From positions 1 to 21,558 of the IMG/VR virus record IMGVR_UViG_3300042402_007160: 21,558 bases of DNA; one strand, given 5' to 3'. The notes under the pieces are model-generated. The model saw only the letters and a list, made by a program, of their open reading frames with translations. It ran no database searches and was not told the origin of the DNA. Positions 6,730 through 13,149 of the stretch are shown here, piece by piece (the first letter of the stretch is position 1; the number at the start of each line of letters is the position of its first letter). Source of the stretch: a virus. The translations under genes and the position numbers were made by a program.

Positions 6730-7812
6730 TTAAAGTGATCGAAGTAAATCGTTGGTCACTTCTACGTTAGTAAAAAACTCAGCAAAGTGTATATGGTCAT
6801 GAACGCCGGGATGCCCAAGGTCGCTACCTATGTCCCATAACTCATTTTGTTCATCGGACTGAGGTTCATGCCTGCAAAAAAGTTCATTATCAAGGCCGAA
6901 TTGCTCGAATGGCCGTGCGCCGTGTTGGCGAAAATCCCGAATCCACTGGTATGTCTCTCTTGCCCTTGATCCTGTGCTTACAATATATCCATCTCTGCCC
7001 CTAGGTAGCTGATCCTTGTAGCATTCGTAGTTCAGGTTGCGGAATACCTCCTGGCCTCCCCCTTGCCACGTACTGAACACAAACTCTATATCGGCAAGTT
7101 TTAAGCCAGCCACAAGTGCGTCAAGTAACAGAAAATTTTGCCATGCTGCTGTTTCCGCAGCCAATTCGTAGGAACGGCCGTTCAGGTCGGTAATTTTGTA
7201 TGTCACATATTCGTTTCCTGGTGACCACATCTTGTACTCCCCTTCGGAGAACGGGATATCCCATGGACTTAAACCAATACTTCCGTCAATGTTGGAAACT
7301 GGCCCAAAGTATCGATACATTTCTGGAAATAGACCATAGACAATTTTTGGTCGACTTTCCTTCTTAATGTTACTTAGAAGAAACAGTAAATGAGACGCAC
7401 TGTATGACGTTGCCGCGCCAGGCATCCCCGCATTAAGAACCTTCATTCCGGTGGATTTTTTAATAATATTTGGCCATGCAAACTTATTGGGTACGCCACT
7501 TCCGTATGTAAAAGAACACCCTATCGCAATTGCATCATGGGAGCCATTCTGGACTTCCAAAATAGGGTCAATGTGTTCCGAGTGTTCACGCAGTCCAGCC
7601 TCATCTCTTTTATCCCAAAATTCTTTACTTGGCGTATTTCTCTTATAGAAAGACCGATGCCGTGGAAGGGCAGCTAATGACTCCTGGTAACCACCAGATG
7701 GCAGGGGGTGTACACGAAGTGTGGGTGGCTGCGGATGCTCGTCTTGCCCGAGCACATAACGACCCTTAATTTCTGGTTTGTCCGCTATGTTTGCTGCAGG
7801 ATTATTTATCAT
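6730..7812 (-). CDS. SGNH/GDSL-type hydrolase-like protein
   Basis: The 360-aa product shows the blocks of SGNH hydrolases, which cleave esters, often acetyl groups on sugars. Block I is IGCSFTYGSGV (97-107) with likely nucleophile S100. Block II glycine is in LNAGMPGAA (126-134). Block V is D331-LG-H334-PGVHDHIHF, giving the catalytic Asp and His. The block III GxND motif is not evident; GLFPEMYRYFG (160-170) occupies the expected region, so the oxyanion Asn may be missing or moved. The first ~90 residues are an unassigned, proline-rich extension and no signal peptide is seen. The ATG at 7812 has only a weak ribosome site. Located between tail genes and oxygenases, it might be a virion deacetylase that trims host surface glycans, or a modifier of the phage's own glycans; both are inference. 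Confidence 0.72.
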   Translation of the reverse strand: MINNPAANIADKPEIKGRYVLGQDEHPQPPTLRVHPLPSGGYQESLAALPRHRSFYKRNTPSKEFWDKRDEAGLREHSEHIDPILEVQNGSHDAIAIGCSFTYGSGVPNKFAWPNIIKKSTGMKVLNAGMPGAATSYSASHLLFLLSNIKKESRPKIVYGLFPEMYRYFGPVSNIDGSIGLSPWDIPFSEGEYKMWSPGNEYVTYKITDLNGRSYELAAETAAWQNFLLLDALVAGLKLADIEFVFSTWQGGGQEVFRNLNYECYKDQLPRGRDGYIVSTGSRARETYQWIRDFRQHGARPFEQFGLDNELFCRHEPQSDEQNELWDIGSDLGHPGVHDHIHFAEFFTNVEVTNDLLRSL

Positions 7813-7824
7813 AGGTCATCATAC

Positions 7825-7847
7825 TAACATTATTAAATTTAATGTTA
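7825..7847. other. AT-rich inverted repeat in intergenic gap
   Basis: TAACATTA (7825-7832) and TAATGTTA (7840-7847) form a perfect 8-bp inverted repeat around a 7-base TTAAATT loop. It sits in the short gap between the 45-aa gene and the SGNH gene. It has no GC-rich stem or T-tract, so it is not a classical terminator; it could be a protein-binding site or an RNA-processing hairpin. Confidence 0.4.
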
Positions 7848-7857
7848 TGCACTGAAT

Positions 7858-7995
7858 TTAATAGATAAAATCGTTAAACTCATCTTGATTGTCGCCAGTA
7901 CGTTTGCGTCTATATTTTTTTATCTGCCTCATACGGATACTTCCACGAATATAAACTTTAAACTTAAATAAAAGAATGCTAAACGGTTCTCTCAT
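7858..7995 (-). CDS. Small basic protein of 45 aa, unidentified
   Basis: An ATG overlaps the stop of the peroxidase-like gene as TAATG and opens a 45-codon frame ending in TAA at 7858. The protein begins MREPFSILLFKFKVYIRG, contains a strongly basic centre (RQIKKYRRKRTGD) and ends in acidic-aromatic EFNDFIY. Start-stop overlaps of the same kind are used by at least three confident genes in this operon, which supports it being translated. An internal Met at residue 22, preceded by no clear ribosome site, would give a 24-aa form. No family is recognised; the basic patch could bind nucleic acid or a membrane surface. It fills most of an otherwise 180-base gap. Confidence 0.5.
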   Translation of the reverse strand: MREPFSILLFKFKVYIRGSIRMRQIKKYRRKRTGDNQDEFNDFIY

Positions 7996-8912
7996 TAGTG
8001 CGACATGTTTAAGTACGCGTCAATATCTTTAGAAATGATATCAAGTGAAAGATCTATGCCGTAGCGTTGAGTTGGCGTTGGCCATGGAACGCCTTCCATG
8101 GGATGCGTTTTAGGTTTATGGTCTCGTTTGCCATTCTCAAGGTAATGCTCCTCAAGCCAAGGAAACATGTTATTGCTTGAATCTCTTTCTCCGAGCAAAA
8201 ATCCATTGGAGTATCTCTTAACTCGACGACCGGTCCTGTCAATTAAAAACTTTTCAAAGTTTCCTCGCAATGGGGGAAAGCCTATTTTGCCGGAAGGAAT
8301 TATGTTTCTTTCACTGGACCAAGACACTTCCTCTAGATGATATGGAACTCCATTTTCCTGAGTATCAGCTGCATATGCCCCCGTTAAGTATGACCAAAGC
8401 GGATGCTGTTCTTGCACTTTTTCTTTACCTGGAACATAATCAGCGTTATATTTATGTTTGTCGTGTCGTCCGTTTGTTAATTCGGAAAACTGATATGTTA
8501 CCCCAAAGTTATCACGGGCGTATTTTTCCGAGACTTGACCTGGGGTGATTTCCAAATTGTTTTCTTCAATATATTTATTTATTCCTTCTTGAAATTCTGG
8601 ATATCCATGACAAACGAAGTCATCAACCACAATTGCAATTATTTCAAAGTCTTCAACTTTTCGATAACGCTGATTTAACTCTTCGATTATTGAGTGTTGA
8701 GGTATATTCCCGCACCCAGCAGCAACATTAAATAACAGGGTTACTTTACCTTTTTGTTCAGAAAGAATAGATTTCTTTTGACCGTCGGCAGAGCGAATTT
8801 CAACGTCGTAGACGGAGACAGGGAGAAGGTGCTCGTCAGTTGAGCTTGAATGCGCTTCAAACCACTCTCTGCCCGTTTCTTCTAAATTAACTTCTGGGAT
8901 TGTCTGCGACAT
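7995..8912 (-). CDS. Glutathione-peroxidase-like thioredoxin-fold protein
   Basis: The 305-aa protein keeps the skeleton of glutathione peroxidases: VYDVEIRSADGQ at 34-45, KGKVTLLFNVAAGCG at 54-68 with the candidate peroxidatic Cys67, EELNQRYRKVEDFEIIAIVV, FGVTYQF at 136-142, HPLWSYL at 170-176 and GNFEKFLIDRTGRRVKRY at 217-234. N218 matches the catalytic Asn. The family's Gln (in NQFGGQ) and the Trp before Asn are not conserved (VVDDFV and RGN here), so peroxidase activity is uncertain. Usual members are about 160-180 aa; this one has an N-terminal extension, an insertion at about 177-210 and a C-terminal tail of about 60 residues. It could be a thiol redox or structural adaptation within the virion region, or protect against peroxide during infection. 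Confidence 0.75.
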   Translation of the reverse strand: MSQTIPEVNLEETGREWFEAHSSSTDEHLLPVSVYDVEIRSADGQKKSILSEQKGKVTLLFNVAAGCGNIPQHSIIEELNQRYRKVEDFEIIAIVVDDFVCHGYPEFQEGINKYIEENNLEITPGQVSEKYARDNFGVTYQFSELTNGRHDKHKYNADYVPGKEKVQEQHPLWSYLTGAYAADTQENGVPYHLEEVSWSSERNIIPSGKIGFPPLRGNFEKFLIDRTGRRVKRYSNGFLLGERDSSNNMFPWLEEHYLENGKRDHKPKTHPMEGVPWPTPTQRYGIDLSLDIISKDIDAYLNMSH

Positions 8913-8933
8913 TTTTATGTGTCTCTTTCTTTA

Positions 8934-9398
8934 TCACTTAAAAGATGGTGGGAAATGCGGTGGAAAATGAGGTGGAAAATGAGGCGGGAAAAACGGTGGG
9001 AAGAACGGTGGAAAATGAGGTGGAAAATGAGGCGGGAAAAACGGTGGGAAGAACGGAGGGAAGAACGGTGGGAAGAACGGAGGGAAAAATGGCGGGAAAT
9101 GAGGAGGGAAAAATGGAGGGAAAAATGGCGGAAAATACGGAGTGGAAACTACGTAGTCAATCACTTCACCGAGTGGCATTACCACTCCTGCGGTTTCGGT
9201 CTGTGATGTAACTTTATTTAAGTTTCCAGTACCAACAGAACCAGTTGGGTCATTTATTGGAGTGGTTGCAGAAGCAGAACCAATAAAACCTGCATTTGTT
9301 ACGCTGGTTTGAGCTGAAGCGGAACTAAGACCAATAAGGTTTGGAACGGACCCTTTTGGGGCATCTGGTTCTTTTTCTGAGTTCGCTCCGCCAGCCAT
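8934..9398 (-). CDS. PASTA-domain protein with (F/H)FPP repeat tail
   Basis: Of 154 residues, about 17-86 form one PASTA domain: VPNLIGLSSASAQTSVTNAG, then TSQTETAGVVMPLGEVIDYV. PASTA domains bind cell-wall or other surface glycans in Ser/Thr kinases and penicillin-binding proteins and occur in phage tail genes. From about residue 88 the chain is sixteen consecutive tetrapeptides [F/H/Y]FPP, ending SFK. In reading order the variable residue is Y F F H F F F F F H H F F H H H, so His is concentrated toward the C-terminus. Such a stretch is likely an extended, polyproline-like, aromatic-sticky tail; the His residues could bind metal or respond to pH. The start follows AAAGGAATTTAAA, 11 bases after the large fibre gene. 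The role is probably an attached virion adhesin. Some of its prolines are candidates for hydroxylation by the oxygenases encoded downstream (inference). Confidence 0.8.
   Translation of the reverse strand: MAGGANSEKEPDAPKGSVPNLIGLSSASAQTSVTNAGFIGSASATTPINDPTGSVGTGNLNKVTSQTETAGVVMPLGEVIDYVVSTPYFPPFFPPFFPPHFPPFFPPFFPPFFPPFFPPFFPPHFPPHFPPFFPPFFPPHFPPHFPPHFPPSFK
8947..9138 (-). repeat. Sixteen tandem 12-bp units coding (F/H)FPP
   Basis: The plus strand reads 16 in-frame units of 12 bp, for example GGTGGAAAATGA, GGCGGGAAAAAC and GGTGGGAAGAAC. A 48-bp block of four units at 8959-9006 is repeated exactly at 9007-9054, which indicates recent tandem duplication. The purine/pyrimidine strand bias is extreme: nearly all pyrimidine on the coding strand. 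Copy number should be prone to slippage in steps of four residues without breaking the frame. Confidence 0.95.
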
Positions 9399-9409
9399 TT
9401 TAAATTCCT

Positions 9410-12400
9410 TTAAACCTTAAGGTCGCCCGATAACAGCCACGTGTTCGCAGCTCTTTTCCGTAGTGTAGCAGTAGACCACTGCGCTCTCAAGCGAGTTCCC
9501 AAAGCATTATTTACGGTTGTCGTCCCTGGAGTGACTGCCGTTACCTGAACTTCACCTGCTCCGACCCTGATTATCTGTATTACGGTGCCGATTGGGAAGT
9601 TGTCAGAAGCGTCTGTTGGGACCGATATTACCGAAGTGCCAGCTGATGCTGTCATCTCCAGCGTTGCGTATCTGTGAGTTGTTGAGTTCAGCGTAACGCT
9701 AGATGAAACTGTGAGGTATTCCTCTGGAAAAAAAGTCTTTGATGGAAGGGTTACCGAAGCTGAGCTAAGAATTGCAACACTACTCGTTAGAATCGAAAAT
9801 GTTGTTTGAACACTTGCAGCCTTACTTGTTTGAAAAGTAAATCCGTCGTTCGAACCAAATTGCATTCCGGCTACAGATTGACCGTAGAGCGCTATGAACT
9901 GGTACCCAGTTGACCCAGACCTATTTTCTATGTAAGCCGTTCCGCCCACGTCGGCAACATAGGTTCGTAAAATATTCCCAGACGTTCCCCATACTGCGCC
10001 AGGGCTGCCTATAATCGAGTAAGTAGCTGATGCTCCCGCATCTCTGTATATGCTACCGAAAGTTCCTGTTGACGATGAGCATATTAGAGAGCCAACCTGA
10101 ACTGAAGCATTCGTACCAGAGAAAACTTCTGATGAATTTGTTGCACCAGTAAGAAACGTGAACATTTGGGTTGAGTCGTCATAACCCATAAATCCAACAG
10201 ATGCTGCTGTGCCAGAGTGGTATCTGAATTCAATACCGCGGTCTTTGTTGTCGTCCGAACCTGGAGCCGTGTCTCCACCAAGAGTAAATATTGGGTCATC
10301 TATTGTTACTGTAGTTGAGTTAACCGTTACTGTTGTTCCATTAACCGTTAGGTCTCCTGAAAGAACAAGTGACGTACCAGTGGCAGCACCTATATTTGGC
10401 GTTACGAGCGTTGGTGTGTTAGCAAATACAAGGGCTCCACTTCCGGTTTCATCTGAGATAATTCCCGCAAGTTCCGACGAAGAGGTTGCTGCAAAATCTG
10501 AAAGCTTGTTTGCTGTAAGTGCTACGGTTCCAGTGGCATCTGGCAGGGTGATAGTTCTATCTGCAGTTGGGTCTGTAACAGTCAGGAAAGTTTCAAAGTC
10601 ATCAGCAGTTGTGCCTTCGAAAACAATTATTCCATTTAAATTCACACCACCAAATGTGGGGACTGCTGATGACGATACATCTTGCCCAATCGCGATTGTT
10701 GCATTTGAGCCTTCTCCAGGAGTATGAGTAATCGTTATGCCAGTACCCTGCGTGAGGTCTGACATATAATTTCCTGTTGTATCTGTTCCAAGCGCAACGG
10801 AGTTTGCTGGGATTGTTGCAGTTATAGAAACGTCAGCTGAGCCAGAGAAAGAAACTGAACCAGTAACGTCGCCCGTAAGACTAATTGTACGTGCTGTTTG
10901 AAGTTGCGTTGCTGTATCGGCATTGCCAGTAACGCTTCCGGTTAGATTACCGGTCACATTTCCGCTAACGCTTCCGGTTAGATTACCGGTCACATTTCCG
11001 GTGAGTGGTGCGTTAACTGCTGCAAACGTTACTGATGAACTAGTTCCAACGGCTTGCCCGATTGAGACAGAACCACTTGAAACAGAGAAATGGTCAGAGT
11101 TAAACCGAGCAATGCCTTTTTGAGAAGTCCCTCCGTCTTGGACAGTGGCAGTTACTGTTCCGGTAATTCTTCCATAAGAATCAACCGAATGAGACTGAAC
11201 AAAGGAAGTACCATCAGACCCAGTTGTGTTGGTCTGAGTAACGGTAGCAAGGTCAATTGCGTGAGCAGATAAAACTATTCTGTCGGTAGATGCTGTACCG
11301 ACGCTTATTTCGTTTCCGTTTTGAGCTAAGCCATCTCCGACAACAAAAGCAGCTGTTCCTGTGAACTGAGTAAAGGCTACGTTGTCTGTACCGAATTCGT
11401 GAGCCCCCTCTGTTCCACTTCCGGTTGATGTAACAGTGAACCCTTGGCGGATGTTTACTGTTCCACCAGTAACAAATACGGCCTCACCACCAAATATCTC
11501 ATGGCCAGTATCGCCATCAAAATCTTCAGCTCTTGTTAGTACCCAGGGGACCGAAACGCTTCCCTGTTCGGTCACGTCGTACACGCCATTATGTGTTGCG
11601 TTAACTTGATTTTTTACCAATACTCTTGTTCCGGTGACAGCGTTTGCCCCATCAAGATTCAAACGTGCATTGGCTCCCGCAGTAAGAGTTGCTCCACTGC
11701 CGCTTGAGCCGTTGTCGTAAGTTGGCGTGTTTGGAAGAGCGGCAGCAGAGCCAAGAGCAACAGACTCGTGCCAATCGATTCCTGCGGCTACCTGGTCCAC
11801 ATATTGCTTTGTTGCGACAGTGTTCGATGCGTCAACAGGCCCGGTCATTGCTATGTGATAGAACTCAACTGAAGCGTTTGTTGCAACACTTTGACCAATG
11901 GCTATGGTTGGAGTTGCTGATTCTCCAGAGTTGTTGGTCAGCGTGATGCCAGTACCAGCAACAAGCGAAGACACGTAATTACCAGTCGTGTCAGTTCCGA
12001 GGTCTATCGCGTCATTAACCCATGCACTTCCATTCCATTTTAGGAAATCACCACTAGACGGAGAACTAACTGTTGTATTTGAAAGGTCGTCGAGGGTTGC
12101 ATTAAGCGAAACGGAAGCAGTCGAGCCCTCGCCTGGGGTATGGGATATGGATATTCCAGTTCCCTGAGCCAAATCCACAAGGTAGTTTCCGGTTGTGTCG
12201 GTTCCAAGCGTAACAGAGTTGGCTGCAATTGAAGCAACACCAGCGCCATCGATTGTTATATCTCCAGAGATAGTTGTCGCCGTAACTACACCAGTAGTCG
12301 TGGTTCCGAGCAATACCTGACCAGCGGTAGCGTTTGCTAGTTTCGAATGAGCAATAGCGGCAGCAGTATTGATATCGCCATCAACGATTGTGCTATCGGC

Positions 12401-12973
12401 AATCATCAAGCTTGTTACTGTTCCAGTATCGCCAGTTGTAACGACGGTTCCTGTTAAGTCAGGGAAAACGATTACTCGGTCACCTGTTGGGTCAGTAACG
12501 GCTATTATTGTTTCAAAATCGTTAGCGGTTGTGCCTTCAAAGGTGATGTTTCCATTTAGATTTAGTCCAGCAAACGTAGGGCTTACGGATGAAGATACAT
12601 CCTGACCAATGGCAATAGTTGGAGTTGTAGCCTCTCCGGAGTTGTTTGTTACAAATACGCCAGTACCAGCAACGAGTGATTCAACATAGGAGCCAACTGT
12701 GTCGGTTGAAAGGTTTACTGCATCGTTAATCCACGCACTGCCATTCCAGCGCAAGAAATCACCATTAGCGGCACTTGTGATTGTTACGTCGCCAATATCA
12801 TTTAGCGATATATTTGCTGACGAGTACCCTAAAGAGTTCCAAGCAGTTGCCCCATCACCAATTTTAAATTGGTCGGTGGTTGTGTTGATTCCAATTTCAC
12901 CCTCAGCTAGGACTGGGTTTACAGATGCCCAGTTTGCACCAGAGTCACGTCTTAATTGAATTTGTGAAGCCAT
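9410..12973 (-). CDS. Large tail fibre/adhesin with tropism-determinant-like N-terminus
   Basis: The 1187-aa protein begins like the N-terminal domain of the Bordetella phage major tropism determinant (Mtd): IQLRRDSGANWASVNPVL, AEGEIGINTTTDQFKIGDG, then TAWNSLGY. The body is built of repeated beta-rich modules: GDFLKWNGSAWVNDA, then LGTDTTGNYVSSLVAGTGI, HTPGEGSTASVSL or NNSGESATPTIAIGQ. A VATKQYVDQVAAGIDW block lies near residue 385 and a GNVTGNLTGSVT run near 660-685. The C-terminal ~90 residues (PIGTVIQIIRVGAGEVQV, RLRAQWSTATLRKRA) end in a compact domain common at tips or stalks of phage fibres. No C-type lectin variable region or intramolecular chaperone motif is visible. It should be a virion adhesin, probably trimeric. 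The ATG overlaps the preceding stop as TAATG. Confidence 0.88.
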   Translation of the reverse strand: MASQIQLRRDSGANWASVNPVLAEGEIGINTTTDQFKIGDGATAWNSLGYSSANISLNDIGDVTITSAANGDFLRWNGSAWINDAVNLSTDTVGSYVESLVAGTGVFVTNNSGEATTPTIAIGQDVSSSVSPTFAGLNLNGNITFEGTTANDFETIIAVTDPTGDRVIVFPDLTGTVVTTGDTGTVTSLMIADSTIVDGDINTAAAIAHSKLANATAGQVLLGTTTTGVVTATTISGDITIDGAGVASIAANSVTLGTDTTGNYLVDLAQGTGISISHTPGEGSTASVSLNATLDDLSNTTVSSPSSGDFLKWNGSAWVNDAIDLGTDTTGNYVSSLVAGTGITLTNNSGESATPTIAIGQSVATNASVEFYHIAMTGPVDASNTVATKQYVDQVAAGIDWHESVALGSAAALPNTPTYDNGSSGSGATLTAGANARLNLDGANAVTGTRVLVKNQVNATHNGVYDVTEQGSVSVPWVLTRAEDFDGDTGHEIFGGEAVFVTGGTVNIRQGFTVTSTGSGTEGAHEFGTDNVAFTQFTGTAAFVVGDGLAQNGNEISVGTASTDRIVLSAHAIDLATVTQTNTTGSDGTSFVQSHSVDSYGRITGTVTATVQDGGTSQKGIARFNSDHFSVSSGSVSIGQAVGTSSSVTFAAVNAPLTGNVTGNLTGSVSGNVTGNLTGSVTGNADTATQLQTARTISLTGDVTGSVSFSGSADVSITATIPANSVALGTDTTGNYMSDLTQGTGITITHTPGEGSNATIAIGQDVSSSAVPTFGGVNLNGIIVFEGTTADDFETFLTVTDPTADRTITLPDATGTVALTANKLSDFAATSSSELAGIISDETGSGALVFANTPTLVTPNIGAATGTSLVLSGDLTVNGTTVTVNSTTVTIDDPIFTLGGDTAPGSDDNKDRGIEFRYHSGTAASVGFMGYDDSTQMFTFLTGATNSSEVFSGTNASVQVGSLICSSSTGTFGSIYRDAGASATYSIIGSPGAVWGTSGNILRTYVADVGGTAYIENRSGSTGYQFIALYGQSVAGMQFGSNDGFTFQTSKAASVQTTFSILTSSVAILSSASVTLPSKTFFPEEYLTVSSSVTLNSTTHRYATLEMTASAGTSVISVPTDASDNFPIGTVIQIIRVGAGEVQVTAVTPGTTTVNNALGTRLRAQWSTATLRKRAANTWLLSGDLKV
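10527..12620 (-). repeat. Two copies of a ~170-bp NLNG/FEGTTA module in the large fibre gene
   Basis: Two similar segments at about 10527-10700 and 12449-12620 code for the same order of motifs: IGQDVSSS, PTF-G-NLNG, FEGTTA-DFET, VTDPT-DR and PD-TGTV. They sit about 1.9 kb apart at the two ends of the fibre body, so the protein contains an internal duplication with other modules between them. Confidence 0.8.
10930..11000 (-). repeat. Exact tandem 36-bp repeat (GNVTGNLTGSV)
   Basis: A 35-base stretch starting TAACGCTTCCGGTTAGATTA at 10930 recurs at 10966 with no mismatch. It codes two successive GNVTGNLTGSVS/T units of 12 residues, a glycine-threonine repeat often found in phage fibre shafts. 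Base identity even at third codon positions points to recent duplication or gene conversion. Confidence 0.9.
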
Positions 12974-13149
12974 TAGGCAAATCCTCCATCTATTGGTTCA
13001 GTGCCGCCATAGATAGAGGAAGCAAAACCTCCATCAATATTTATACTTGCATAAATAAGCACCCACTTTTCTCCGTCGTAGCGCCAAGAACGTCCGGAAA
13101 CCGTATGTGTCTGGTAAAGCGTTGGCGTATCTGGGAAATTAATAGCCAT
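12973..13149 (-). CDS. Small virion-region protein of 58 aa with GRSWRYDGEKWV motif
   Basis: An ATG at 13149 overlaps the stop of the 374-aa gene (TAATG) and runs 58 codons to a TAA at 12973-12975, which in turn overlaps the next ATG (TAATG). The protein begins MAINFPDTPTLYQTHTVSGR, continues SWRYDGEKWVLIYASINI and ends with paired GGFA motifs (DGGFASSIYGGTEPIDGGFA). The FPxxP...GRxWxYDGxKW pattern is familiar from short segments in phage tail-fibre and neck-adjacent proteins, where it forms a small beta unit. The double start-stop overlap is strong evidence of translation. A structural or connector role between the two flanking fibre proteins is likely; exact function unknown. Confidence 0.8.
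   Translation of the reverse strand: MAINFPDTPTLYQTHTVSGRSWRYDGEKWVLIYASINIDGGFASSIYGGTEPIDGGFA

Noticed and set aside
8947-9138. Possible CRISPR-like array
   Set aside because: Units are contiguous 12-bp coding repeats without spacers, inside a protein gene.
8919-9211. Two plus-strand open frames of 88 and 95 codons rich in Arg, Trp and Glu
   Set aside because: They are the antisense of the 12-bp repeat that codes FPP units; the composition is produced by the repeat itself and there is no ribosome site or homology.
10209-10727. Plus-strand open frame of 172 codons inside the fibre gene, and similar ones at 12369-12605 and 15402-15707
   Set aside because: Shadows of the repetitive, Thr/Val/Ser-rich coding strand; low complexity and no start signals.
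9410-12973. Diversity-generating retroelement target, because the N-terminus resembles Mtd
   Set aside because: No reverse transcriptase, template repeat or C-type lectin variable region is seen in the window; the C-terminus is a different beta domain.
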